From: JAVBOF01 sp031550915 | GTDB taxonomy: Bacteria; Bacillota; Clostridia; Christensenellales; MGBC116941 | NCBI GenBank assembly: GCA_031550915.1 | Contig: JAVBOF010000067.1 | Span: 1-13,698 of the forward strand | Reading direction: 5' to 3' | Length of the DNA stretch: 13,698 bases | Shown here: positions 6,448 to 13,698 of the stretch, piece after piece | Layout of the letters: each line of letters begins with the position of its first letter | Position numbering within the stretch: the first letter of the stretch is position 1 | Notes under the pieces: model-generated | Seen by the model: only the letters and a program-made list of their open reading frames with translations | Databases searched by the model: none | What the model was told of the DNA's origin: nothing | Made by a program: the position numbers and the translations under genes

Positions 6448-7104
6448 CTAAATTTGCGCTTCGGCGTTATCTCCGGCATATATATTGCGCATAAGTTTGC
6501 GGGCGTCGAATTCGCCCTCGGTAAGATCCTGATCCAAACTATCCCTGGAAGCATCAGCTGATAATTTATCCATACTCTCTATACCTTCGATAATGTTCAG
6601 AAGGTCGGCATCGGAACCTGCCTGTGATATCCTGTTTCCGAACACCGAGCCTTGTGTTGATTCATTCTCGCCGATAATGGAATATTCTATGCCCTCGATA
6701 GTCCCGCCATCTATTATGGTATCAAGGTTTTGCGTCAAAAGTTTCAAACCCCGTATTTCCGTAAAAAGCTTCTCCAGAACCTCGGTGCCATTGGATAAGA
6801 TCACATCAAGAAGATGCGCGGATTTATCCGCGCGGGATTCGATCTCGGATTTTTTCCGGTCCGCTTCGCAAATAACTTCCTCCGCGCTAAGCTCAGCCGC
6901 AAGCAACGTACTTACGATATGGCCCTCGCGTTCTTCGAGCTCTGCGACGCGGGCCTTAAGCCGCGTGCGCTCCTTCTGCAATTCTTCAATCTGTTTTTTT
7001 AGCTCGCCGATTTCATTGCGGCTGCCCTTTTCAAGGGTCAGGATGGTGCTTTCTACATCGTCGGGAGCGTAACCGAAAAGGCTTTTTTTAAAATTCTTTT
7101 TCAT
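6448..7104 (-). CDS. DivIVA-like coiled-coil protein
   Basis: The first 25 residues, FKKSLFGYAPDDVESTILTLEKG, resemble the lipid-binding N-terminus of DivIVA/GpsB proteins, where a GYxxxxV pattern is conserved. A coiled coil follows (about 28-100) with heptad-like runs such as LKKQIEELQKERTRL and many Glu, Lys and Arg residues. The second half (about 100-218) is acidic and mostly lacks strong predicted structure. Known relatives sit at negatively curved membrane or the division site and recruit cell-wall or division proteins, and this one may do so too. The similarity is limited to the N-terminus, so the exact role is inferred. A GAGG site lies about 9 bp before the ATG, and the gene follows the nicotinate phosphoribosyltransferase gene by 12 bp, so it ends the operon. 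It is not the classical divIVA of the ylm cluster. Confidence 0.75.
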   Translation of the reverse strand: MKKNFKKSLFGYAPDDVESTILTLEKGSRNEIGELKKQIEELQKERTRLKARVAELEEREGHIVSTLLAAELSAEEVICEADRKKSEIESRADKSAHLLDVILSNGTEVLEKLFTEIRGLKLLTQNLDTIIDGGTIEGIEYSIIGENESTQGSVFGNRISQAGSDADLLNIIEGIESMDKLSADASRDSLDQDLTEGEFDARKLMRNIYAGDNAEAQI

Positions 7105-7116
7105 AGCTGGATCCTC

Positions 7117-8565
7117 TCATTTCAAAAATGACTTCTTCAGATCGTATAGATTATCAGATATATCCACTTTATATTTTTGAGGGTTTTTAAAACGCTTATA
7201 TTCGTCCCAAAGCGTTTCCGTCTCCTTGGCGCAATACTCTTTTATTTCCGCCAGCCCGGGGGAATGGTAGACCTGTTTGCCATCGATAAATACCGGTATC
7301 AACAGCTCCCTAGTTGTGAAGTTCTCGATGACCATAGATTTCCATGGCTCTGTGGGGTGATAGATCTTTAACGGACCGGTTTCGTTTATAACTTCATCCT
7401 CAAGAGTGATAAGGTCTGCAACTGCCTTCCCGTTAATTTTATCATAGAAACGTATGACCTTTTTTGAGCCCGGGTTGGTTGTTTTGGCAATATTGTCGGA
7501 TATCTTCATTTTGGGGTATACCTTGCCGTCGACAACGTCGGCAGAAAGCTTGTAAACCCCGCCAAGGGCCGGGCAGCTATCGCTGGTTATCAGCTTGGTA
7601 CCAACGCCCCAAACGTCTATCTTCGCACCCTGCACCTTAAGGTCGTATATGATATCTTCGTCTAAGTCGCCAGAGGCGACGATCGAAGCACTGCAAAACC
7701 CGGCTCCATCAAGCATCTTGCGCGCGGCCTTGCTCAGATACGCCAAGTCTCCGGAATCCAGCCGTATGCCTACCGGAGCATACCCTTTAGCTTTTAGCTC
7801 CTTAAAGACCGTGATCGCATTAGGAATACCAGATTTCAACGTATCATACGTATCCACAAGCAACAGACAACCGTCAGGGAAGGTTTCGGCATAAGCCCTG
7901 AAAGCCGAAAGCTCGTCAGGAAAGCTCATTACCCAGCTGTGTGCATGGGTGCCCTTAACGGGGATATCGAACATCTGGCCTGTCATGACGTTACTTGTTG
8001 CACTGCATCCTCCAATTATCGCGGCTCTGGCACCGAAGATGCCCGCATCGGGGCCCTGTGCGCGCCTAAGACCAAACTCCAAAACCGTGTCCTTGCCCGC
8101 GGCATATACTACGCGGTGCGCCTTAGTGGCAATTAAAGTTTGATGGTTTATCAAATTCAGCAGAGCGGTCTCTATTAGCTGCGCTTCCATTATCGGCGCT
8201 TTTACGCGTACGAGAGGCTCGTTGGGGAATACAACGGTGCCCTCGGGTATGGCGTAGATATCGCCAGTAAAGCGGAAACCTTTAAGATAATCAAAAAATT
8301 CTTCATCAAACGTATTTAGAGATCGAAGATAGTCAATATCGCTATCCGAAAAACTCAGCTCGTTCAGGTACTCTATGACCTGCTCCAGTCCGGCCATTAT
8401 TGCGTACGAGCTTAACGCCGCGTTTTCGCGGAAAAACAAATCAAATATGCCGATATTATCCTTCTTGCCGTGCTTTAAATATCCATACATCATGGTAAGC
8501 TGGTAGAAATCTGTCATCATTGTAAGGTTACGAACTATATTCGAAGTTATCCTAGTATCACTCAT
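7117..8565 (-). CDS. pncB: Nicotinate phosphoribosyltransferase
   Basis: This enzyme joins nicotinate to PRPP, with ATP hydrolysis, to give nicotinate mononucleotide, the first step of the Preiss-Handler NAD salvage route. It acts in the cytoplasm. The 482-residue length fits the Gram-positive type. Key stretches are the N-terminal MMTDFYQLTMMYGY, FEFGLRRAQG-like LEFGLRRAQGPDAG, GTHAHSWVM (His209 is the candidate phosphorylated histidine), RLDSGDLAYL (268-277) and the late GVGTKLITSDSCPALGGVYKL block. I chose the ATG at 8565 with AGGA nine bases upstream. A TTG at 8574 would add three residues. The ATG overlaps the end of lgt by 8 bp, which points to coupled translation, and the DivIVA-like gene follows closely. 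The enzyme has no obvious functional link to lgt, so the shared operon may only reflect joint growth-linked expression. Confidence 0.96.
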   Translation of the reverse strand: MSDTRITSNIVRNLTMMTDFYQLTMMYGYLKHGKKDNIGIFDLFFRENAALSSYAIMAGLEQVIEYLNELSFSDSDIDYLRSLNTFDEEFFDYLKGFRFTGDIYAIPEGTVVFPNEPLVRVKAPIMEAQLIETALLNLINHQTLIATKAHRVVYAAGKDTVLEFGLRRAQGPDAGIFGARAAIIGGCSATSNVMTGQMFDIPVKGTHAHSWVMSFPDELSAFRAYAETFPDGCLLLVDTYDTLKSGIPNAITVFKELKAKGYAPVGIRLDSGDLAYLSKAARKMLDGAGFCSASIVASGDLDEDIIYDLKVQGAKIDVWGVGTKLITSDSCPALGGVYKLSADVVDGKVYPKMKISDNIAKTTNPGSKKVIRFYDKINGKAVADLITLEDEVINETGPLKIYHPTEPWKSMVIENFTTRELLIPVFIDGKQVYHSPGLAEIKEYCAKETETLWDEYKRFKNPQKYKVDISDNLYDLKKSFLK

Positions 8566-9499
8566 TATTGTCAATCCTGTCCTTTTCAGATATATCGGCC
8601 GTGTTTATTTCGGTATATTCCCAGTTTGACGCAGATGCCTCCGGAACGGGCACGTCAAACCCGCTTCCCGCAGTTGAAGCGATGATTGGCGGCAGGCATA
8701 GGTCGCGTATACGTTTGGTCCTGTAATGCCTGTATATCAATATCAAACCACAAACTATAAACAATACCGCACTTAGCAGCTGCGATACTTTTATTACTCC
8801 CGGTACAAGCCAAAGGCTGTCTGTGCGGAACGTTTCGATAATCATCCTGCCGAATCCGTAGAGGGTGAAATACAGAAGCAGGACATTGCCGGGTTTACGC
8901 GCTTTTTTGGCGTAGAGCGTCAGGCAGATGAACACAAGTATATTCCAGCAGGATTCATAGAAGAACGTTGCCATATGCCAGTTATGGTAGATCACAGCTC
9001 CTGCCGCGTTGGTTTTGGTTATTTCAACGGCAATAGGGAAGAACTGCAGGCTTTTGTCGGTTATCAACGAACCAAAGGCTTCTTGGTTAAAGAAATTTCC
9101 CCAACGGCCGATAGCCTGTCCAAGGGCAATGCTTGGCAGGGTTATATCCATAAGCGTAAGGAAGGGGATACCGCGTTTCATGCGCGAGAAGATCACCGCC
9201 GCAAGCGCAGCGCCGATCAGCACACCGTAGATGGCCAGACCGCCCTGCCACAGATAGAGCATGGATATTGGGTTATCGCGAAACATATCGAATTCGAAAA
9301 CTACGTAATATATTCTGGCGAAGATAACGCCCATTGGAATTGCAAGCAGGCAAAAATCATAAAATCTTTCGCTGTTATATCCAAGCTTCTTTGTCCTCCG
9401 TACGGCAAGAAATATACCGATGACGATAGATAATGCTATTAAAACGCCATACCAGTGTATTTGCCAAAAGCCCAGATTAATTCCCTGAAATGTGAACAT
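8558..9499 (-). CDS. lgt: Prolipoprotein diacylglyceryl transferase Lgt
   Basis: Lgt is a membrane enzyme that transfers a diacylglyceryl group from phosphatidylglycerol to the lipobox cysteine of prelipoproteins, the first step in lipoprotein maturation. The 313-residue protein has about seven hydrophobic segments. It carries the family signature GRWGNFFNQEAFG (131-143), the WQGGLAIYG block near 84, HMATFFYES (175-183) and YGFGRMIIETFR (214-225), whose Arg218 corresponds to an arginine important in the E. coli enzyme. About 55 residues of hydrophilic tail follow the last membrane segment, longer than in many relatives. A strong GGAGG site lies 6 bp before the ATG. The gene is 77 bp downstream of plsY, the largest gap in the operon, and its 3' end overlaps the nicotinate phosphoribosyltransferase gene. 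Confidence 0.97.
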   Translation of the reverse strand: MFTFQGINLGFWQIHWYGVLIALSIVIGIFLAVRRTKKLGYNSERFYDFCLLAIPMGVIFARIYYVVFEFDMFRDNPISMLYLWQGGLAIYGVLIGAALAAVIFSRMKRGIPFLTLMDITLPSIALGQAIGRWGNFFNQEAFGSLITDKSLQFFPIAVEITKTNAAGAVIYHNWHMATFFYESCWNILVFICLTLYAKKARKPGNVLLLYFTLYGFGRMIIETFRTDSLWLVPGVIKVSQLLSAVLFIVCGLILIYRHYRTKRIRDLCLPPIIASTAGSGFDVPVPEASASNWEYTEINTADISEKDRIDNNE

Positions 9500-9553
9500 A
9501 TAGTCCTCCGTTTGTATTTTATCCGCTGTAATCGTTTCACGGCTCCTTGGAAA

Positions 9554-9569
9554 TTTGCATTATTGCAAA
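9554..9569 (-). other. Small hairpin between plsY and lgt
   Basis: TTTGCA and TGCAAA form a 6-bp stem with a four-base loop, eight bases after the plsY stop. The stem is AT-rich and is followed on the minus strand only by TTTCC, so it is at best a weak attenuator or RNA-stability element. I see no convincing promoter in the rest of this 77-bp gap. Confidence 0.35.
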
Positions 9570-9576
9570 CACGAGT

Positions 9577-10236
9577 TCATTCGCCAGGGCTTTCATCCGG
9601 CGGATCTTCGCCGGGTTTTTCCGCGGATGCTTCGCCGTCTTGGTCCACACTATGTTCTTTTCCCTCAACCAAACGTTTTATATTTGCGCGATGGTTTATA
9701 AGCGCAATTATAGCTATTATTGCGGCAGTCACCCACAGCTTGTAATTGGTCGGATACAATATGCCCCAAACTACGGGTATGGCTATTACGCCGATAATAG
9801 ACGCTATAGAGGTGATGCGGAAGATCAGTATGATCAGTATTCCGACACCGATGACGATGGCTGTACTTACGGGCTCCATCATAAGGAAAACGCCGCATGC
9901 AGTTGCAATACCCTTACCGCCCTTGAAACCGAGGAATACAGGGAAGCAATGGCCTAATATAACGGCCACTCCCGCGATACTTTCCCCCGTTGCACCCGCT
10001 ATCAGGCTGCCGAGCCAAATGACAAGAACGCCTTTAAGAGCATCACCGACGAACGTCAATGCGCCAAGCCAAAACCCGAACGTACGTACCATATTTGCGG
10101 TACCGGCATTACCGCTGCCATATTTGCGGATATCCTTCTTTGCAAACAGGTAGCTGAGAAAAACGGATGTTGAAAAACTGCCGACGAGGTATGCTCCTAT
10201 TGCACACGCTATCCATAGCAAAATCTCGGTATTCAT
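9577..10236 (-). CDS. plsY: Glycerol-3-phosphate acyltransferase PlsY
   Basis: PlsY is an integral membrane enzyme that transfers the acyl group of acyl-phosphate to glycerol-3-phosphate, making lysophosphatidic acid, the first committed phospholipid precursor. The 219-residue protein has five or more membrane segments and the three family motifs: GSGNAGTANMVR (40-51), the GDALKG stretch around Asp65, and GHCFPVFLGFKGGKGIAT (95-112). In most relatives the first motif reads GSGNxGaTNxxR, so Thr-Ala is swapped here, a mild change. The C-terminus carries an acidic, Pro- and Glu-rich tail of about 25 residues. The ATG overlaps the der stop codon (ATGA), so translation is coupled to der. The der-plsY order is common in Clostridia. 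Confidence 0.97.
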   Translation of the reverse strand: MNTEILLWIACAIGAYLVGSFSTSVFLSYLFAKKDIRKYGSGNAGTANMVRTFGFWLGALTFVGDALKGVLVIWLGSLIAGATGESIAGVAVILGHCFPVFLGFKGGKGIATACGVFLMMEPVSTAIVIGVGILIILIFRITSIASIIGVIAIPVVWGILYPTNYKLWVTAAIIAIIALINHRANIKRLVEGKEHSVDQDGEASAEKPGEDPPDESPGE

Positions 10237-11564
10237 TGATTCTCGCCTCCTGTCTTTTCCCTTATTATAATCCTAATTGGAGTTCCTTCAAAGCCAAAAG
10301 TTTTTCTCAAGTAATTTTCTAAATATCTCTCATATGAAAAATGCATCAAATTTGGATCATTTACAAAGATAACGAATGTTGGAGGCCTGACGGAAACCTG
10401 CGTGGCATAATATATCTTTAGCCTTCTGCCCTTATCGCTTGGCGGTTCGTTCACAGCAACGGCTTCAGAAAGACAATCGTTTAAGGTTCCGGTGCTTATC
10501 CTGCGGCAGCTTTGTCCAAACACAAACTGCACCTCGTCTATTAGCTTTGCTACCCTCTGTCCTGTCTTTGCGGAGATGAATACCAACTTTGCATATTGCA
10601 TGAAAGCCAGATGCGAGAATATTTTCTTTTTATATTTTTCTATTGTATGGTTGTCCTTTTCTATTAGGTCCCATTTATTTATGCAAATTATAGCGGGCTT
10701 TCCCTCCTCGTGGGCATAGCCGGCAATACGAACGTCCTGTTCGGTTATACCCTCAACCGCATCCACGAGTATAAGGCAAACATCGCAACGGCGCAGCGCG
10801 CCCAGTGCGCGGATAACGCTGTAGCGTTCAACGCTGGCATCCTCAATTTTGCTTTTGCGGCGTATACCGGCGGTGTCTATCAGCGTATAGCTTTTTCCTT
10901 CGTGCTCAAACGGCGTATCTATGGCATCGCGCGTGGTTCCGGGCTCGTCGCTTACTATGCTGCGGTTGCTCTTCAGCAATGCGTTGACAAGTGAAGATTT
11001 CCCGACATTCGGCCTTCCGAGCACGGCGATTGAAATATCGTCGTTTTCATCTTCTTTGCCGTCGCCCTTTGGAAAGGATTCAACAACTTTATCCAGCAAT
11101 TCGCCCATACCCAACCCATGGGTTGAGGATATACCGAAAACATCGGCGAGTCCGAGCGAATAAAAATCATACATCAGCTCGTCATTGCCGGGTGTATCAA
11201 TTTTATTGACGACCAGTATCACTGGCTTTTTTGTTTTGCGCAGGAAGGACGCAACGTCTTCATCGGCGGATACAAGACCCTCCTTGCCATCCACAAAGAA
11301 AAGTATGACGTCCGCAACGTCAACCGCTATCTCCGCCTGCTCCTTCATCTGGCGGGTAATAACTTCGCTGCTTTCAAAATCCAGCCCACCAGTATCTACT
11401 ATGGTAAAACTGTAGTTCAGCCATTCGGCATCGGCATATAATCTGTCGCGCGTTACACCCGGGACATCTTCAACTATGGCGATACGCCTGCCGGCCATCC
11501 TATTGAAAAAAGTCGATTTGCCGACGTTGGGCCTGCCTACGACGGCTACTAGAGGTTTAATCAT
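10233..11564 (-). CDS. der: Ribosome biogenesis GTPase Der (EngA)
   Basis: Der is an essential GTPase with two tandem G domains and a KH-like C-terminal domain, needed for maturation of the 50S ribosomal subunit. The 443-residue protein shows both P-loops GRPNVGKS (10-17 and 183-190), DTGG (57-60) and NKID (120-123) in the first G domain, and DEPGTTRD, DTAG and NKWD (296-299) in the second. The C-terminal part ends with the RNA-binding region FGFEGTPIRIIIREK. Length is normal. The start has a clear AGGAG site 5 bp before the ATG. It lies 11 bp after the DUF512 protein gene and overlaps plsY by 4 bp, so it is the second gene of the leftward operon. Confidence 0.98.
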   Translation of the reverse strand: MIKPLVAVVGRPNVGKSTFFNRMAGRRIAIVEDVPGVTRDRLYADAEWLNYSFTIVDTGGLDFESSEVITRQMKEQAEIAVDVADVILFFVDGKEGLVSADEDVASFLRKTKKPVILVVNKIDTPGNDELMYDFYSLGLADVFGISSTHGLGMGELLDKVVESFPKGDGKEDENDDISIAVLGRPNVGKSSLVNALLKSNRSIVSDEPGTTRDAIDTPFEHEGKSYTLIDTAGIRRKSKIEDASVERYSVIRALGALRRCDVCLILVDAVEGITEQDVRIAGYAHEEGKPAIICINKWDLIEKDNHTIEKYKKKIFSHLAFMQYAKLVFISAKTGQRVAKLIDEVQFVFGQSCRRISTGTLNDCLSEAVAVNEPPSDKGRRLKIYYATQVSVRPPTFVIFVNDPNLMHFSYERYLENYLRKTFGFEGTPIRIIIREKTGGENQ

Positions 11565-11575
11565 TTTATCTCCTA

Positions 11576-12844
11576 TTAGAATATACTCGTTATAAGGGCA
11601 TCCCCCTCGGGTTCGACGCAGGTAAACTTTGTTGAGAGTTCTTCCGCTATTTTTGCGGGAGGAATATCGTCAAGAAAGACATCCCCGTCGTCACGAAGCA
11701 TAGAGGAGGGGAAGAGCAGTTCTTCACCAAAGCTCCCACCCTTTAATTGGCTTATTATATCCCCGCCGGTCAAAAGCCCGGCGCAGGTCACCTGGTCTCC
11801 AAAGTAATTATTTTTTACCGCGAAAATCTGCAGGTCGATACCCTTTGACTTTACCTTGTCGGAAAGGGCTTGCATAAAGCTTTTTGCATGTTCTCCGGTA
11901 ACGAGCGAAAGCTTGCGCTTATTGTTGTGCATTATGGCCGAAAGAGATGCGTCAAATTCCCGCTCAAACTTTCTAAGCATTCCTACGCCGTTTTCAAGCT
12001 GTTCAAAATCATTATAGCTCTCATAGGAAGGCAATGGCAATTCCGCCATAATGTAGAATTCATCGGCGGCATATGCAAAACCTTCTTTTGCGGCGTATTT
12101 TTCTATGCTTTTTATTACTGCCAAGGAACTTTTTTTATCATACGCCCGCAAATTAAAAAGGCCGTCTCTCCATTTTGTCAATCCCACAGGCACGACTGCT
12201 ACGGTCTTGGCATAGGGATGCAAACCGGAAACAACCTCCAAAGTCCTTTCCAGTTGGACTCCGTCGTTTATGTCCGGGCAAAGGACAAGCTGAAGATGAA
12301 AAAACATTCCGTTTTGAGCGAGCTCTTCCAACCTTTGCATGAGCGGCTTTGCGCCGGGATTGCCGGTCATCATAACCCTGATATCGTCATCGGCAGCGTG
12401 TAGAGATATATATAACGGATTCGCCCGAAGACGGATGATCCTTTGGAATTCATCATCGTTCACGTTGGAAAGCGTAATGTAATTGCCCATCAAAAAAGAA
12501 AGGCGCCAATCGTCATCCTTAAAATACAGGGTTTTGCGCATTCCTTTTGGCAATTGGTCAATAAAGCAGAAAACGCATTTGTTTGCGCATCCGCGTTTCG
12601 GACTCATTAGGCCGCTTTCGAACTCAAGTCCGATATCTTCATAGAAATCTTTTTCAATACCAATGCTTCTTTTTTTGCCGTCGGGAAGCAATATATCCAA
12701 CTTTAAGCATTCTGACGCCGAATAAAAGCGGTAATCCAAAACGTCTATGACGCCACAGCCATCTATAGACAAAAGCGAACTGCCAGCCTTTATATCCAGT
12801 TTTTGTGCAATACTACCCTCTGCCACACCCGTTATCCTATGCAA
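11576..12844 (-). CDS. DUF512 radical SAM protein with N-terminal PDZ-like domain
   Basis: This 422-residue protein has a PDZ-like domain at the N-terminus (about 3-60, with GSIAQKLDIKAGSSLLSIDG), then a radical SAM core with the motif CANKCVFC (Cys86, Cys90, Cys93) followed by FIDQLPKGMRKTLY. The C-terminal region (about 200 onward) is the DUF512 domain. Family members are widespread in Clostridia and cyanobacteria, and their substrate is not established. The start is a TTG with an AGAGGG site four bases upstream, and it begins exactly where the PDZ fold should. A GTG six codons later, with its own AGGA site, is the alternative. The gene is the first of the leftward operon and lies 11 bp before der. 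This is a frequent pairing in Clostridia and may hint at a link to ribosome or RNA modification, but that is inference. Confidence 0.93.
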   Translation of the reverse strand: MHRITGVAEGSIAQKLDIKAGSSLLSIDGCGVIDVLDYRFYSASECLKLDILLPDGKKRSIGIEKDFYEDIGLEFESGLMSPKRGCANKCVFCFIDQLPKGMRKTLYFKDDDWRLSFLMGNYITLSNVNDDEFQRIIRLRANPLYISLHAADDDIRVMMTGNPGAKPLMQRLEELAQNGMFFHLQLVLCPDINDGVQLERTLEVVSGLHPYAKTVAVVPVGLTKWRDGLFNLRAYDKKSSLAVIKSIEKYAAKEGFAYAADEFYIMAELPLPSYESYNDFEQLENGVGMLRKFEREFDASLSAIMHNNKRKLSLVTGEHAKSFMQALSDKVKSKGIDLQIFAVKNNYFGDQVTCAGLLTGGDIISQLKGGSFGEELLFPSSMLRDDGDVFLDDIPPAKIAEELSTKFTCVEPEGDALITSIF

Positions 12845-12907
12845 ATTACCCTCTCAAGCTTGTGAAACGCTGTTTTATTGTATATTTGTTTGTCCATTAA
12901 CCTTACA

Positions 12908-12936
12908 ATTATAACACGTCCAAAGCCGGATGGTAA
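12908..12936 (-). promoter_or_regulatory. Promoter of the DUF512-der-plsY-lgt operon
   Basis: On the minus strand, TTACCA (12936-12931) and a perfect TATAAT (12913-12908) are 17 bp apart, with an extended -10 TGT just before the hexamer. The predicted start near 12901 gives a leader of about 57 bases, with no obvious riboswitch or hairpin. Confidence 0.75.
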
Positions 12937-12962
12937 GAGAAATCATCCTTTTTTTGAAGCCC

Positions 12963-12991
12963 TTGACAATAGGCATGGCAGGAAGTAGTCT
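12963..12991 (+). promoter_or_regulatory. Promoter of the 75-residue protein gene
   Basis: TTGACA (12963-12968) matches the -35 consensus perfectly. After 17 bp comes TAGTCT (12986-12991), a poorer -10 element. The transcript would start near 12998, just before the GGAGG site at 13001-13005. The promoter diverges from the der operon promoter, with the two -35 elements 26 bp apart. Confidence 0.6.
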
Positions 12992-13013
12992 AAGATCGAC
13001 GGAGGAAAACGGT

Positions 13014-13241
13014 ATGGAAAAAACGTTTATTATGGTACGTGCGCTGTTTACTACCGACGGGCAGATCATACCGGAGGAAATCTTTTGGTCGGACGGACGG
13101 CGGTATGAGATAGACAGGATATTGGACGTGCGGGAAGCTCCGAGCCTGAAATATGGCGGACAGGGCAAACGGTATACATGCATGGTCAAAGGCAAGGAGA
13201 TATATCTGTTTTGCGATGAAAACCAATGGTTTATCGGTTGA
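13014..13241 (+). CDS. Conserved small protein of unknown function (75 residues)
   Basis: The protein is 75 residues, soluble and without cysteine pairs or a signal peptide. Its pattern is a beta-strand-rich layout: RALFTTDGQIIPEEIFW, then DGRRYEIDRILDVREAPS, then RYTCMVKGKEIYLFCDENQWFI, ending in a Trp-Phe near the C-terminus. I recall very similar short proteins in many Clostridia, annotated only as hypothetical, and I cannot assign a function. The frame is open upstream to an ATG at 12930, but the ATG at 13014 is the better start because GGAGG (13001-13005) lies eight bases before it and the promoter is downstream of 12930. The gene has its own promoter, divergent from the der operon. No terminator follows, so read-through into the GrpB gene is possible. 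Confidence 0.85.
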   Translation: MEKTFIMVRALFTTDGQIIPEEIFWSDGRRYEIDRILDVREAPSLKYGGQGKRYTCMVKGKEIYLFCDENQWFIG

Positions 13242-13271
13242 CTCAAGTTAACGCCTTAAGAATGTTTAAAT

Positions 13272-13698
13272 ATGAAAAAGCTATTATCTGAAATGACATA
13301 TCAAGAATTGTGGAAGCTATTCCCTATCATTGTTGTGGGACACAATGATAATTATAAATCATGGTATGAAATAGAGCATCTCAAACTATTAGATTCCATT
13401 GACCAGCACAAAGTTAAACGTATCAACCATATAGGCAGCAGCGCGGTTAAAGGTTTAATATCAAAAGCGACTATTGATATTTTGCTTGAGACTGATGATC
13501 ATTGCGATATAGAAGCATTGGTTGAGCCGCTAACGGAAAATGGATGGATATTAATGAATAGAAAAAGCAAACCTTTTAGCGAAATTATATTTTGCAAAGG
13601 CTATACTCCTGATGGATTTGAAGAAAAGGTTTACCACTTGCATGTTAGGCATCTGGGTGATTGGAATGAGTTATATTTTAGAGATTTTTTAATGATCC
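13272..13698 (+). CDS. GrpB-family protein (3' end cut by window)
   Basis: 142 codons are visible before the window ends. The sequence matches the GrpB family, a branch of the nucleotidyltransferase fold: HIGSSAVKGLISKATIDI (53-70) is the GSTAVPGLxxKPxIDI block, and YHLHVRHLGD (121-130) is the later HLHV motif. A leading segment (MTYQELWKLFPIIVVGHND) is typical of the Gram-positive form. The biochemical role of the family is poorly defined. Two positions of the main block differ from the usual form: Pro to Lys after AV, and Lys-Pro to Lys-Ala. The ATG at 13272 has no good ribosome binding site. Base composition is visibly more AT-rich than the neighbouring genes, with many TTA, ATA and AAA codons, which suggests recent acquisition. 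The next gene upstream ends 30 bp away. Confidence 0.85.
   Translation, partial: MKKLLSEMTYQELWKLFPIIVVGHNDNYKSWYEIEHLKLLDSIDQHKVKRINHIGSSAVKGLISKATIDILLETDDHCDIEALVEPLTENGWILMNRKSKPFSEIIFCKGYTPDGFEEKVYHLHVRHLGDWNELYFRDFLMI

Noticed and set aside
9500..9576. Separate lgt promoter in the 77-bp gap after plsY
   Set aside because: A TAAAAT-like element is present but no -35 element fits. lgt is more simply part of the upstream operon.
12930..13013. Extended start of the 75-residue protein at 12930
   Set aside because: The promoter at 12963-12991 lies inside this extension, and the ATG at 13014 has a properly placed GGAGG.
1..13698. CRISPR array, tRNA/rRNA genes, insertion sequences, phage or defence genes
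   Set aside because: Looked for but not seen: no spaced direct repeats, no tRNA-like folds noticed, no transposase or restriction-type products.

Overview
The window looks like chromosomal core DNA of a spore-forming or formerly spore-forming Bacillota bacterium, most likely class Clostridia. The reasons are the order DUF512 radical-SAM protein - der - plsY, a YIEGIA-family sporulation-associated gene with its small partner, a Bacillus-type LexA box in front of dinB, and strong GGAGG-type ribosome binding sites. Base composition is moderate and fairly even, except for an AT-richer gene at the right edge.

Left block (1-3865, rightward). The 3' part of ftsA is followed by ftsZ, whose ribosome binding site overlaps the ftsA stop, and then by a strong intrinsic terminator. 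FtsA tethers FtsZ polymers to the membrane at the division site. After a 183-bp gap containing a possible sporulation (sigma-E-like) promoter and a 14-bp perfect palindrome comes a tight trio: a multi-pass membrane protein, a YIEGIA-family membrane protein, and a 60-residue protein resembling the small YIEGIA capping-complex subunit. These probably act together in the spore envelope or mother-cell membrane, but the biochemistry is unknown.

Middle block (3929-6331, leftward). A SPASM-like radical SAM protein of unknown substrate and the translesion polymerase DinB each have a recognisable promoter. The dinB promoter carries a near-consensus LexA box, so it should be SOS-controlled. The radical SAM promoter sits so close to the start codon that the mRNA may be leaderless. 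An intrinsic terminator overlaps the end of the radical SAM gene.

Right block (6386-12936, leftward). One probable operon runs from an extended -10 promoter at about 12910 through the DUF512 radical-SAM protein, der (ribosome assembly GTPase), plsY (glycerol-3-phosphate acyltransferase), lgt (prolipoprotein diacylglyceryl transferase), a nicotinate phosphoribosyltransferase and a DivIVA-like coiled-coil protein, ending at a hairpin terminator at 6386-6414. Spacing is 11 bp or less, or overlapping, except for 77 bp before lgt and 12 bp before the DivIVA-like gene. The operon mixes ribosome biogenesis, membrane lipid and lipoprotein synthesis, NAD salvage and perhaps envelope organisation.

Right edge (12963-13698, rightward). 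A divergent promoter drives a conserved 75-residue protein of unknown function. It is followed by a GrpB-family gene that is cut off by the window end.

Most of the window is ordinary housekeeping content. I found no convincing new multi-gene system. The points most worth a second look are the YIEGIA trio and its upstream region, the possibly leaderless radical SAM gene beside dinB, and the atypical nucleotide-binding motif of FtsA.
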